Part shown: positions 1-8,691 of the stretch, one piece after another
How positions within the stretch are numbered: position 1 is the stretch's first letter
Layout: each line of letters opens with the position of its first letter
Assembly (NCBI GenBank): GCA_963728155.1
Contig: CAVSJF010000006.1
Location: 248,001-312,000, forward strand
Source: JACVRW01 sp963728155
GTDB lineage: Bacteria > Actinomycetota > Thermoleophilia > Solirubrobacterales > Thermoleophilaceae
Direction: 5' to 3'
Length of the DNA stretch: 64,000 nt
Notes under the pieces: model-generated
The model's database searches: none
What the model was told of the DNA's origin: nothing
What the model saw: the letters and a program-made list of their open reading frames with translations, nothing else
Program-made: the position numbers and the translations under genes

Positions 1-84
1 ATCCTTCTGGGAGCGCGAGAACTCGTCGAAGCGCTGGCGGATCTCCTCGGAGAGGGTGAGTGCGGTCGTCCCCGTTCTCGTCAC
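1..84 (-). CDS. N-terminus of a probable RpiR/MurR-type regulator (partial)
   Basis: A reverse-strand frame opens with GTG at 84 and runs off the window edge, giving 28 residues that include LSEEIRQRFDEFSRSQKD. This resembles the N-terminal helix-turn-helix entry of RpiR/MurR-type sugar-isomerase-domain regulators, in which an amphipathic helix precedes a SQKDVA-like segment. Only this short piece is visible, so the family call is an inference. No convincing ribosome binding site or -10 box was seen. The hairpin at 144-171 separates it from the next gene. Confidence 0.4.
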   Translation of the reverse strand, partial: MTRTGTTALTLSEEIRQRFDEFSRSQKD

Positions 85-143
85 GGGCGAGGTTTTCGCC
101 GGGACGCGGGAAGTTCCTTCCGCGGCGCGTCAGCGGGCCGCCG

Positions 144-171
144 GCGCGCCGCCCCAAACGGCGCGGCGCGC
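144..171 (-). terminator. Hairpin terminator after the small membrane protein
   Basis: Bases 144-155 pair with 160-171 (11 of 12 pairs, all G-C) around an AAAC loop. The structure touches the last base of the stop codon of the gene at 171-473 and lies on its downstream side. There is no U tract, as is common for terminators in high-GC actinobacteria. Confidence 0.5.
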
Positions 172-473
172 TAGTCGCGCGAGAAGCGCGAGCCGACCTT
201 CTTCACCGGCTCACCGACCTTGCCGACCTTGCCGACCACCGTGCTCGCCGTCTCCTCGAGGCGCCCGCGCTTGCCGACCGGCACACCGAGTACGCGCCGG
301 CGGGTGTCCCGCGACGCAACGGCGATGCCGCCCGCGAGCCCGGCCACGGCCGCTCCGGCGCCGGCCATCGCGGCCACCTTGCCCTTGCTGCTCTTGGACT
401 CCGACTCCGGCTCCGGAGGGGTGGGTGCTTCCGTGCTGGTGGGGGGCTCGGGCGGGGTATCGGTCTGGCTCAT
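171..473 (-). CDS. Small single-pass membrane protein, unknown function
   Basis: This predicted protein has about 100 residues. Residues 1-30 are rich in Pro, Glu, Ser and Thr. A small-residue hydrophobic helix (VAAMAGAGAAVAGLAGGIAVA) follows, then a basic C-terminal half rich in Arg, Lys and Gly. I do not recognise a family. The start at 473 is chosen because the codons above it are low-complexity and the MSQTD start gives a conventional small membrane protein. It is transcribed divergently from the permease genes, 94 bases away. Confidence 0.5.
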   Translation of the reverse strand: MSQTDTPPEPPTSTEAPTPPEPESESKSSKGKVAAMAGAGAAVAGLAGGIAVASRDTRRRVLGVPVGKRGRLEETASTVVGKVGKVGEPVKKVGSRFSRD

Positions 474-567
474 GCTGGCAGTGCTCCTCGGTCGAATTCC
501 GTTGATCTTGGCATTACCGGCTGGGGCGGGATCGAAACCGAAAATGCCCGATCCGGTCATGCTCTGA

Positions 568-1518
568 ATGGTGTCGCGGCTGCGCCGAGACCCCGAGGGG
601 GCCATCTACTGCACCGTGCTGGCGCTGGTGCTGCTCGCGGTCGCCGCGGCGCCACTCTACGCAACCTGGGTTGCCGGGACGGGTCCAGCGGACAACCACC
701 TGACCGACGAGATCACGATCGACGGTGAGAGCGAGTTCGTCGTATCGCTCGACGGGGTGCCGCTGGGTCCCACCTGGCAGCGGGAGTATTTCCTCGGCGC
801 GGACGAGAACGGACGCGACCTCATGGTCCGGGTCCTCTATGGCGCGCGGACCTCCCTCTTGATCGGGCTGGGCGCGCTCGGGTTGACGATGCTGTGCGCC
901 GTACCGCTCGCACTGGCGGCCGGTTACTTTCGCGGTCGCACGGACGCGCTGATCAGCCGCTTGCTCGACCTGATCTGGTCGTTTCCGGCGCTGCTCCTCG
1001 GCTTCCTGTTCGCCTCGGCGATCAGTCTTGCCGGTGCTCGGATCGGGCCTTTCTACCTGGCGTCCGGATCGAACGTGGTCCCGGTAGCAGTAATCGGGCT
1101 CGCCTATGTGCCGTACCTGGCGCGTCCTCTGCGCGGCCAGGCGCTCGAGCTTCGCGAGCAGCGCTTCATCGAGGCGGCACGAGCGTGCGGCATGGGCCCG
1201 GTCCGCGTGATGTTCTCGGAGATGCTGCCTCATCTCTTGGCGACCATCCTCGTGCTGGCGCCGATTCTCTTCGCGAACGCCGTCGTGCTGGAGTCGGCGC
1301 TGTCCTTCCTCGGCGGGGGCGTCCAGCCTCCTCAACCGTCGTTCGGCACCCTGATCTCCGCTGGGATCGACGACGTCGTGCTGTCCCCGCACCTGCTGCT
1401 GGCGCCGAGCCTCGCCATGGTGCTCGTGATCCTTTCTCTGAGCGGAGTGGCCGAGGCGCTTCGGCGTGTGCTCAACCCGCACATCAAGATCGGAGCCGGC
1501 CGGGTGCACGGACAGTGA
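568..1518 (+). CDS. dppC: ABC transporter permease, dipeptide/oligopeptide type (DppC-like)
   Basis: This is an inner-membrane permease of the DppC/OppC family (316 residues). One N-terminal transmembrane helix is followed by an extracytoplasmic segment containing YFLGADENGRDLMVRVLYGAR, the characteristic DppC/OppC entry. A five-helix permease core follows, with the EAA coupling loop at about residues 205-225 (FIEAARACGMGPVRV...LPHLL). It overlaps the next gene by four bases (GTGA). Peptide or nickel-type substrates are usual for the family; the substrate here cannot be told. No ATPase or binding-protein gene is visible in the window, so the transporter must be completed from elsewhere. Confidence 0.85.
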   Translation: MVSRLRRDPEGAIYCTVLALVLLAVAAAPLYATWVAGTGPADNHLTDEITIDGESEFVVSLDGVPLGPTWQREYFLGADENGRDLMVRVLYGARTSLLIGLGALGLTMLCAVPLALAAGYFRGRTDALISRLLDLIWSFPALLLGFLFASAISLAGARIGPFYLASGSNVVPVAVIGLAYVPYLARPLRGQALELREQRFIEAARACGMGPVRVMFSEMLPHLLATILVLAPILFANAVVLESALSFLGGGVQPPQPSFGTLISAGIDDVVLSPHLLLAPSLAMVLVILSLSGVAEALRRVLNPHIKIGAGRVHGQ

Positions 1519-2474
1519 TCGCTTTCGCGGCCCGCAGGTTCGGGTGGGCACTGTTCACTGCGTTCGCAGCCTCGATCGTTGCGTTCGTTCTCTTCTGGAC
1601 GATCCCCAACGTCGATCCCGCCTTCTGGTTGGGCGGGGCGAGGCACGGAACGGAGGAAACGCGCGCCCGCGCCACCGAGCAGTACGGACTGGATGACCCG
1701 TTGCCCGTGCAGTACGTGCGGCTGATGAAGGAGATCGTCAACGGTGACGTCCAATGCTTCTACGGCTGCGCCAGCCTCCGGGACGCGTTCCTGGAGTCGC
1801 TGCCGGTCACCTTCTGGCTGATCGCCGGGGCCGCCCTGTTTGCCATCGGCACGGGGATCGGCCTAGCCCTGGTCAGCGTGCGCTATCGGGGGCGGTGGGC
1901 CGATCGGGTGATCTTGACCGCCGCCACGGTCGCCTATTCGCTGCCCTCGCTGGTGCTCGCTGCCGTGTTCTGGGCGTTTCTCTGCTACCGGTGGCACGTC
2001 TTCCCCGAGGGTGGCTATGTGGGGCTGACCGAAAACCCGCTGCAGTGGTTCTGGCACCTGACGCTGCCGTGGCTGGCGGCCGGGTTGCCCTTCGCCGGCG
2101 CCTACACCCAGGTGGTGCGGGCCTCTCTGCTGGAGGCGCTCGACGAGGATTGGGTGCGCACCGCTCGCGCGAAGGGCCTGCGGGAGAAGCTCGTGATCCG
2201 CCGTCACGTGCTGCGCAACGGGCTGATTCCAGCGATCAACATCTTCGGCCTCGACTTCGCTCACGCCTTCGGCGGATTCGCCCTGTACGTGGAGGCGATC
2301 TTCGGGCTGCCCGGCGTGGGCCTGCTCGCCGAGCAGACGCTGGGCGGCCTCGACCTGCCCCCGATCGTGGGCATGGCCATCTATCTCGCACTGGTGGTGG
2401 TGCTAACCAGCGCGCTCATCGATGTGATCGTCGCCTGGCTCGACCCGAGGATCCGCCGGAGCGGGGCGGTCTAG
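1515..2474 (+). CDS. dppB: ABC transporter permease, dipeptide/oligopeptide type (DppB-like)
   Basis: This is the partner permease (about 319 residues). The GTG start at 1515 overlaps the TGA of the preceding gene, implying translational coupling. The N-terminal helix (FGWALFTAFAASIVAFVLFW), the segment ATEQYGLDDPLPVQY and the coupling loop WVRTARAKGLREK...HVLRNGLIPAIN are standard for DppB/OppB. The order C then B is reversed from the usual dppBC arrangement. Its TAG stop shares the CTAG at 2471-2474 with the convergent heme peroxidase gene. Confidence 0.87.
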   Translation: MIAFAARRFGWALFTAFAASIVAFVLFWTIPNVDPAFWLGGARHGTEETRARATEQYGLDDPLPVQYVRLMKEIVNGDVQCFYGCASLRDAFLESLPVTFWLIAGAALFAIGTGIGLALVSVRYRGRWADRVILTAATVAYSLPSLVLAAVFWAFLCYRWHVFPEGGYVGLTENPLQWFWHLTLPWLAAGLPFAGAYTQVVRASLLEALDEDWVRTARAKGLREKLVIRRHVLRNGLIPAINIFGLDFAHAFGGFALYVEAIFGLPGVGLLAEQTLGGLDLPPIVGMAIYLALVVVLTSALIDVIVAWLDPRIRRSGAV

Positions 2475-3781
2475 CCGGTGAACGCGATCAGGTCGGCCAC
2501 CCTGAAGTGGCGCCCGGTCCCGAGCTTGCTCGCGCGCCAGGCGGACCAGTTGTTCAGGTAGGAGCTCGGATCGCCCTCGAGCAGGCCGACCAGCACCTCG
2601 GCCACGATGCGCCCGCCCACCGGACCGAGGTGGCGACCCTCCCCGGCGTGCGCCGCCTCGCAGAGGATGTAGTACCAGAGCGGAGTCGCAGCGAGGAGGT
2701 TCGCGCGAAACTTCGCCTCGACCCCGTCTAGCTGCAGCGCCTCCGGCGGCAGCAGGGGCTCCTCCATCGCGTCCGCGACAACCTGGCCCGAAGGCAGGCC
2801 CAGCCGAACCCCGCGCAGGAGGTTGAGCCGGGGAAGCGCGCCGCGCCTCTCGGGCAGATCGAAGAGCGGGCGGACGATGGCCGTATCGATCAGGTTGCTG
2901 GATTGCGGGGCGCGCTTGACGTTGGGCAGCTTGAAGAAGCGCTCCCAGTCGATCCGGAGGCTCTCAACCAGCCAGGTGGATCCGGCGAGGAGATCGGCGA
3001 GCTCGATCGCGGCCTGCACCGGTACGTCCCCGGGACGCCTCTGAAGGCCGTAGTTCGCGCGAACCATGCTGTGACCCAACCGGAAGGCCGCCGCTGAGAA
3101 CTCAACCGGGATGAACGGCTCACGCTGCCAGCTGTAGTACTTGCGATGCACCGTTGGCGGCGCGCCAGCGGCGTCGGGAGCGAGAACCCGTTTCGCCATC
3201 CCCCTGCCCACGACCTTGGGCAGAAATTCGTCGATGACCATCGACTGGTAGTGCCATCGCACGACCTGCTGCGCCTCTTCGAAGTTGCCGACGCGGTCGA
3301 CCATGGCGTTGTGGAAGCGAAGGAACAGCAGGTGCAGCTGCGAGAGGATCACGTTCTCGTCGTTGCGGGCATCGCCGATGAGCGCCTGCTCCTGCTGATT
3401 GCGCGGCAGGTCGAGGGGCGCGAGCGGATCGTCGGACGCTTGGTCGACGACGTTGTGGGTGATCAGCAGCCTCTCCCCCTCCGGCTCGCTCTCCCAGTCG
3501 TACAGGTAGGGCTGGACGACCGGACCGAGGCCGTAAACGCTGTCGAGGTCGTAGCGGGGGGTGCGGAAGTTGACGAGGGCGTGGGGGTCTCGGCGCCTCT
3601 CGGGCATCGGGGTTGGATCGAAGGTGATGTCATGGTCGATGAACTGCCCGAGGTAGGTGAAGCCGGCGGGGATGGTCGTGTTGTCTCCCGAGGGGGGATT
3701 GCGGTTCTCGTCGCCCATCCACGCGACGAGCGCGTCGATCGCACCGGCAGGTGGATCGCATGCCTCCAGGTCCGGGAACAT
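2471..3781 (-). CDS. Animal-type heme peroxidase
   Basis: This belongs to the peroxidase-cyclooxygenase superfamily (436 residues from the ATG at 3781). The distal motif GQFIDHDITFDPT carries the catalytic His and the heme-linked Asp. RTPRYDLDSVYG and the proximal-His motif FRLGHSMVR are also present. It probably oxidises halides or organic substrates with hydrogen peroxide. The frame stays open upstream of 3781 and encodes RHGTAVPRG...RGRFGQ, which looks like the family's conserved N-terminus. The true start may therefore be an ATC at 3865 that shares one base with the stop of the upstream gene. It is the last gene of the leftward operon after the BTAD regulator and the 106-residue protein. 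Confidence 0.83.
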   Translation of the reverse strand: MFPDLEACDPPAGAIDALVAWMGDENRNPPSGDNTTIPAGFTYLGQFIDHDITFDPTPMPERRRDPHALVNFRTPRYDLDSVYGLGPVVQPYLYDWESEPEGERLLITHNVVDQASDDPLAPLDLPRNQQEQALIGDARNDENVILSQLHLLFLRFHNAMVDRVGNFEEAQQVVRWHYQSMVIDEFLPKVVGRGMAKRVLAPDAAGAPPTVHRKYYSWQREPFIPVEFSAAAFRLGHSMVRANYGLQRRPGDVPVQAAIELADLLAGSTWLVESLRIDWERFFKLPNVKRAPQSSNLIDTAIVRPLFDLPERRGALPRLNLLRGVRLGLPSGQVVADAMEEPLLPPEALQLDGVEAKFRANLLAATPLWYYILCEAAHAGEGRHLGPVGGRIVAEVLVGLLEGDPSSYLNNWSAWRASKLGTGRHFRVADLIAFTG

Positions 3782-3864
3782 CTGCCCGAAGCGTCCCCGG
3801 GGAGGGGCACGGCGGGCGTCGACGGCGTGCCCGCGCGGGACCGCCGTCCCGTGTCGCGCGGTGA

Positions 3865-4185
3865 TCAGGACGGGGTCTGCGGGCGGATGGTCACCGGCTC
3901 GGACCAGCTGATCGTGAGCGAGTTCTCACTGTGCGTCTCGATCCCGAGCGCCACCGCGAGGCCGGGTTCGAACTCCACCGAGCCGGCGTCCGGGCCGTCG
4001 GGATCGGGGAGGATGGCGTGCCACGGCGAGCCCAGCTTGTCCACCCTTGCGACTGAGACCTGGCTCCCCTGCAGCAGCGCGACCCGGATGTCGACGACGT
4101 CCGAGAGGTCCGGTGACTGGCCCTCCACACGCACCGTGCTGTCGATCAGTTCGGCGGTCTCTGCGAAGTTTGGCCTAGCCGGCAT
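3865..4185 (-). CDS. Small conserved-looking protein between regulator and peroxidase
   Basis: This 106-residue soluble protein has no signal peptide and no recognised family. It reads as alternating beta strands with acidic residues (FAETAELIDSTVRVEGQ, SQVSVARVDKLGSPWHAILPDPDG), suggesting a small beta-barrel or sandwich. The ATG at 4185 directly follows the TGA of the large regulator with no gap. A GGAGG ribosome binding site lies inside the end of the regulator gene, so the two are almost certainly co-translated. Its own TGA at 3867-3865 abuts the presumed beginning of the peroxidase. Co-transcription suggests a job linked to the peroxidase, but this is inference. Confidence 0.6.
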   Translation of the reverse strand: MPARPNFAETAELIDSTVRVEGQSPDLSDVVDIRVALLQGSQVSVARVDKLGSPWHAILPDPDGPDAGSVEFEPGLAVALGIETHSENSLTISWSEPVTIRPQTPS

Positions 4186-7100
4186 TCAGTTGCCTCCTAG
4201 TCGATCGTTGAGCAACGACCGCGCCCGTGCGGCCGCCGCTGCATTGCCTTTGAGGTCGTACATTGCAAGCCCGGTCCGAGCTGCCCGATCCGACTCTTCC
4301 TCTTGCTCGCAGGTCCGCAGCACCTCGGCGAGGTCGAGCATCGCATCACCGTGGTGCGAGAGCAAGTCGGTCGCCTCTGCGAGGGCGACCGCTTCGCGCG
4401 CGAGAGCCTCTGCCTCCTCGCACCGGTCCTCACGAGCGAGGACCTTCGCTTGGACTCCGCGCCAGATCACCTGGGTCATGATGTCGTCGGGCGCCGCGAT
4501 GTCGTGTGCGACGCGACTCAGCTGGCCGGCCTCGCCGGTGCGGCCCTGGGCATAGACGGCCTGGGCGAGAAGCGCGGTGCTGGTGGCGAGTGCGCCGCTT
4601 CCGCTCATCGACGCGAGAGTCTCGAGATCGGCGCGCAGAGGCGCCTCGGCGAGCGCCGGCTCTCCCGCGAGCAACCTGACCCATGCCTCGAGATGGGATA
4701 CGGAGGAGGTCAGGCCACCGAGCTCTTGGAGTATCTCGCCTGCCTGCTCGAGCAGCCGGCCCGCGATCTCGAAATCGCCCTCCATCGCGTGCAGCAGCGC
4801 GAGCGGGTTGAGCGTCGACGCGGTCGCAAACGGGCTCGCGCGTACGCGGTCGCGGAGCTCCTCGCAGCGGCGGATCGCCTGCTCGACCGGGGTCGGACCG
4901 AGCGCCGCGGCCAGCGCGCGCCAACCCGTGATCTCGACAATCCCGCGTGGGTCGCCCGCGCGATCGGCGCTTTCGGTGGCCCGTTGCCAGGCCTCCTCGG
5001 CGCTCTCCGCGCGCCCCGCGCTCCAGGACAGCTGACCGCGCAGCAACCACGCGCGGCTCTGCCCGTACTGGTCCTGCGTGCGCTCGAGCACCGGCGCCAC
5101 CACCTCGATCACCCGCCGGGCGTGCTCGGTTCCGGCATTCGGGTCCGACTCCAGCCGCACGAGCTCGCGCTCGACCTGGGCGCGCGCTTTGATTCCCGGT
5201 TCGGCCGAACCCGCGATTGCATCGTCCAGGACTCGAGCGGCCTCCTGCACCCGGCCCGCCTCGAACAGCGCCGCGCCGAGTGCCGGCAGCAGCTCACTGC
5301 GACCGCGCTGGTCGGACTCGAGCAGCGATGCCGCCTGTTCGAGCAGCCGTGCTCCCGCCGGGGCGTCGCCGCGAAGCAGAGCGGCCTCCGCGGCGGCAGC
5401 GAGTCGCTGGGCGGCCGAGGTGGCCAGGGCTCGCTCGTGCTCACCGGCGAGCCCGAGCTCGGCCAGCTCACGATAGGCCTCGCCGAGATGGTGTCCGATG
5501 GTCTCGTCAGGGGCGCCCGGCGATGCCTGGAGCCACTCGGCGACGTGCTCATGCAGCTCGGCTCGCCGCCGGCGGGGCATGCCCTGGTACACGGCGTCGC
5601 GGATGAGCACGTGCGTGAACCGGAAGGCGTCCTGGCCCGGGAGCTCGGACCGCTCGGCGCGGATCAGCTGCTTGTGAACGAGCGCGACGAGATTGGTCGC
5701 CGTCTCCGCTCGATCCTGCTTCCCCAGCATCTGTTCTACGGCGCCCACATAGAAGCTTCGGCCCTGGACCGAAGCGTGCTCGAGCAACGTGCGCTCCCCG
5801 GAGTCGAGGCGGTCGATGCGCGCCGCCAGGACCGCCTGGATGCTTGACGGCAGGGCGGCGTCGCCGTTCTCCTCTCCTACCGCGACGAGCTGCTCGAGGA
5901 AGAGCGGGTTGCCCTCCGCGGCTTGGACGATCCGTGCCTTCGCGCGCGCCTCGAGCCCGCCGGCAGCGACGTTCTCCACGAGCTGGCGCGCCTCGGTCTC
6001 CGACAGCGCGTCCAGCGTGAGGAGTGATCTGTTCGGCTGGGGCGTGATCCAAGCCGGGCGGGCCTCGAAGAGCTCGGGCCGGGCGAGGCACACGAGCAGG
6101 ATCGAGTGTGCGCTCGAAAACGCGACGAGGTAGTCGAGCAGATCGAGCAGCGTCGGCTCCGCCCAGTGGACGTCCTCGACGACCACCACCAGCGGACGCT
6201 CCAACGCCGCCCGCTCGAGTAGCCGTCGAACGGCCCAGAAGGTCTCCTCGGCGTGGACCGGTCCCTCGGAGAGCCCGATCGCCCCCGTGACGAGCTGCGC
6301 CATGGAGTCGTCGCCCTCTAGGAGCTCGTTGACGCGCTGTTGGGGGTCGCTTCCTCCAAGCTGGCCGACGATCTCCGCGAGAGGACGGTAGGTCACCCCC
6401 TCCCCGTACGGCAGGCAGCGGCCGACCACCAGCGTCGCGGTGTCGCTCATGTCCGCAACGAGCTCCTGCGCGAGACGGGACTTCCCTATTCCGGCCGGGC
6501 CGGCCACGGTCACCGCGTGGCAGGCTCGCTCGCTGCGCACGCGCGCGAAGGCGGCTCGGAGCTCGGTCATCTCGCGTTCGCGGTTGGCCATCAGCTTCAC
6601 GGGCGGCCGGATCAACGCCGGACCCTCGTCCTCGAGGTCCAGCAGCCGCCACACCTGAACCTTCGCGCTCCGGCCCTTCAGGGCCAGCGGCTCGAGCGGC
6701 TCGACGCGCACCTGGTCTTCTACGAGGCGGTAGACGTTCTCGCCGAGCAGGATCTCGCCCTCGGGCGCAGCCCCCTCGAGCCGGGCCGCGACGTTGAAGG
6801 CGTCGCCCGCCGCGAACATCGACCGCCGCGCGCCTGCGCTCACGAACACCTCACCGGACTCGATGCCGAGCTTCATGCCGAAGCTAACTCCCCGGTCGCG
6901 CTCCAGGTCGGCGCTGAGCGCTGCGCCGGCCTCGCGGATCTCCAGCGCGGTCCGGACCGCGCGCAGAGCGTCGTCCTCGTGGATCTCGTTCTGGCCGAAC
7001 ACCCCCACCACCGCGTCGCCGACGAACCCTTCGACCGTGCCCCCGTGATCCTCGATCACCGCGCTGCAGGCGTCCATGTAGCGATCGAGCAGGCCATGCA

Positions 7101-8022
7101 TCGACTCCGGATCGAGGCGCTCGGCCAGCCCCGTCGATCCCACGATGTCGGCGAACACGATGCTCACAAGCCGGCGGGCCGATCGCGTGACCTCGCGAGC
7201 GGGTGCCTCGCGTGGCCCCGGCGGCGGCTCAGCGGGCTGCGGCCGAGCCGGCGGCGGCAGCGCCAGCGCCAGCGCCGGATCCTGGGCCAGCACGGCACGC
7301 TCCAGCTCCCGCAGGCGCTCGCCGGGCTCGATCCCCAGCTCGTCCACCAGCGAGCGCCGGGCGTCCTGATAGGCCTGAAGCGCGTCGGCCTGGCGGTCGC
7401 AGCGGTAGAGGGCCAGGATCAGCTGCCCGCGCAGGCGCTCGCGGTACGGATGGTCCTCGATCAGTCCCTCGAGCCCGCTGACGACCTCGCCGTGGCGGCC
7501 GAGCGCCAGCTTCGCCTCGGTCAGCTCCTCCATCGCTCCGATGTGGAGATCCTCGAGTCGCGCGATCTCGCGCTGGGCGAACGGCTCGTAGGCGAGGTCG
7601 TCGAGCGGCCGGCCCCTCCACATGGACAGGGCCTCCTCCAGCAGGGCGGCGGCCTGCTCAGGGTCGTCGGCCAGGGCGCCGCGGGCCGTCGCGACGAGCC
7701 GCTCGAAGCGATTCGCGTCGAGGCGCTCGGGATCGAGAGCCAGCTCGTAACCGTGCTCGCGGGTCACGACCACTTCGCCGGATGCGCCCGCTGCGCCGGC
7801 GGCCAGGGCCTTGCGCAGGCGCGAGACGTGCACCTGCACGGTCTTGCCGGCCGTGGCGGGCGGTTGCTCGCCCCAGAGCTCTTCGATCAGGCGATCGCTG
7901 CTGAGCGTCTGGTTGGCGTGCAGCAGCAGCACGCCGAGCAGCGCGCGCTGCTTGTTACCTCCGAGCGCGATCTCACGGCCCTCGTCGAGGACCTGGAGGG
8001 AACCGAGGATGCGGAAGTCCAT
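4186..8022 (-). CDS. Multidomain regulator: wHTH-BTAD, class III nucleotide cyclase, AAA ATPase, TPR-like repeats
   Basis: This is a large cytoplasmic signalling protein (about 1,278 residues). Residues 1-95 form an OmpR-like winged helix and about 100-245 a bacterial transcriptional activator (BTAD) domain, as in SARP regulators. Residues 285-455 are a class III adenylate/guanylate cyclase domain with both metal aspartates (FADIVGST, VGDAVVGVF) and the NVAAR segment. An AAA/STAND ATPase follows with Walker A GPAGIGKS near residue 510 and Walker B LVVVVEDVHW near 615. A long alpha-helical TPR-like region completes the protein. The ATG at 8022 (MDFRILG) is preferred over an in-frame TTG at 8034. 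It heads the operon containing the small protein and heme peroxidase, which may be its target or effector genes. Confidence 0.87.
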   Translation of the reverse strand: MDFRILGSLQVLDEGREIALGGNKQRALLGVLLLHANQTLSSDRLIEELWGEQPPATAGKTVQVHVSRLRKALAAGAAGASGEVVVTREHGYELALDPERLDANRFERLVATARGALADDPEQAAALLEEALSMWRGRPLDDLAYEPFAQREIARLEDLHIGAMEELTEAKLALGRHGEVVSGLEGLIEDHPYRERLRGQLILALYRCDRQADALQAYQDARRSLVDELGIEPGERLRELERAVLAQDPALALALPPPARPQPAEPPPGPREAPAREVTRSARRLVSIVFADIVGSTGLAERLDPESMHGLLDRYMDACSAVIEDHGGTVEGFVGDAVVGVFGQNEIHEDDALRAVRTALEIREAGAALSADLERDRGVSFGMKLGIESGEVFVSAGARRSMFAAGDAFNVAARLEGAAPEGEILLGENVYRLVEDQVRVEPLEPLALKGRSAKVQVWRLLDLEDEGPALIRPPVKLMANREREMTELRAAFARVRSERACHAVTVAGPAGIGKSRLAQELVADMSDTATLVVGRCLPYGEGVTYRPLAEIVGQLGGSDPQQRVNELLEGDDSMAQLVTGAIGLSEGPVHAEETFWAVRRLLERAALERPLVVVVEDVHWAEPTLLDLLDYLVAFSSAHSILLVCLARPELFEARPAWITPQPNRSLLTLDALSETEARQLVENVAAGGLEARAKARIVQAAEGNPLFLEQLVAVGEENGDAALPSSIQAVLAARIDRLDSGERTLLEHASVQGRSFYVGAVEQMLGKQDRAETATNLVALVHKQLIRAERSELPGQDAFRFTHVLIRDAVYQGMPRRRRAELHEHVAEWLQASPGAPDETIGHHLGEAYRELAELGLAGEHERALATSAAQRLAAAAEAALLRGDAPAGARLLEQAASLLESDQRGRSELLPALGAALFEAGRVQEAARVLDDAIAGSAEPGIKARAQVERELVRLESDPNAGTEHARRVIEVVAPVLERTQDQYGQSRAWLLRGQLSWSAGRAESAEEAWQRATESADRAGDPRGIVEITGWRALAAALGPTPVEQAIRRCEELRDRVRASPFATASTLNPLALLHAMEGDFEIAGRLLEQAGEILQELGGLTSSVSHLEAWVRLLAGEPALAEAPLRADLETLASMSGSGALATSTALLAQAVYAQGRTGEAGQLSRVAHDIAAPDDIMTQVIWRGVQAKVLAREDRCEEAEALAREAVALAEATDLLSHHGDAMLDLAEVLRTCEQEEESDRAARTGLAMYDLKGNAAAAARARSLLNDRLGGN

Positions 8023-8182
8023 GCGAGCAGCCAACCCTGGGTCCGGCGACCCCCAACGTACCGCAGGCCCGCGCGACCGCCAAACCCCGTCGCCGGGCTG
8101 TTACCGCGCCGCAAGCGTCCTGCTACCGGTCGCCTGCACCATCGGCCCCAATGTTGATCCCCACACACACAAGGAGCCAGTC

Positions 8183-8662
8183 ATGAGCCAGGCCACCATT
8201 CCCGCGCAGCACCCCGCAGTCGTCCTTCGTTCTCACTACAACAACCTGCGCAACCTGCTCGCGGTTGCCATGGTCGGCCTCGTCGGGCTGTCCGGCGCGG
8301 TCGTGATCCTCGCGGACGACCAGGGTGGCGTGAGCGGCACGATCGCCGGCAAGTCGGCGGAGTCCGCCAACCCGGTCGGGAGCCCCCGCTATTTCGAGGG
8401 CGTGCAGGCGGGTACGGCGAGCAGCACGGCGCTTCCCCCCAACGTCCGTTTCGACGGCGGCCCCGAGGAGGGCACGCGCGGCGCGACCACGGTCCAGCCG
8501 CCGCTGAGCCGCTATGACGGCGGTCCCGAGGAGGGCACCCGCGGCATCGTCGCCGCCCAGGTGCCCGGCCTGCGCTTCGACGGTGGACCGGAAGAGGGCA
8601 CCCGCGACATCGGCTCGGCCGCCGCGGAGAGCCCCCGCGCCCCGGGCTTCAGCACCGACTGA
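8183..8662 (+). CDS. Membrane-anchored protein with RFDGGPEEGTRG-type repeats
   Basis: This 159-residue protein starts at the ATG at 8183, preceded by an AAGGAG ribosome binding site. Residues 1-23 are cytoplasmic and about 24-44 form one transmembrane helix (LLAVAMVGLVGLSGAVVILA). The rest is an exported, low-complexity tail. Three near-identical 12-residue repeats begin at residues 89, 110 and 131, an exact 21-residue period, and RYFEGVQAGT at 69 looks like a decayed copy. I know of no function for this motif. It stands alone between the BTAD regulator (divergent) and a strong terminator. Confidence 0.75.
   Translation: MSQATIPAQHPAVVLRSHYNNLRNLLAVAMVGLVGLSGAVVILADDQGGVSGTIAGKSAESANPVGSPRYFEGVQAGTASSTALPPNVRFDGGPEEGTRGATTVQPPLSRYDGGPEEGTRGIVAAQVPGLRFDGGPEEGTRDIGSAAAESPRAPGFSTD
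8447..8608 (+). repeat. Three tandem 63-base coding repeats (GGPEEGTRG units)
   Basis: The units encode RFDGGPEEGTRG, RYDGGPEEGTRG and RFDGGPEEGTRD, spaced exactly 63 bases apart and joined by variable nine-residue linkers. Synonymous codon differences between the copies (for example gaggag and gaagag) suggest the peptide sequence is conserved rather than being a recent DNA duplication. Confidence 0.8.
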
Positions 8663-8691
8663 CGCGCACCGCAAGGAGCTCGGGCAGGGCA

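Noticed and set aside
4303..8157. Long open frames of about 514 and 605 codons on the strand opposite the BTAD regulator
   Set aside because: They are antisense shadows created by high GC3; composition is Arg/Ala/Gly-rich with no domain, while the reverse strand has clear conserved domains.
8447..8608. CRISPR-like or tandem DNA repeat
   Set aside because: The repeats are within a coding frame, preserve the peptide and differ synonymously.
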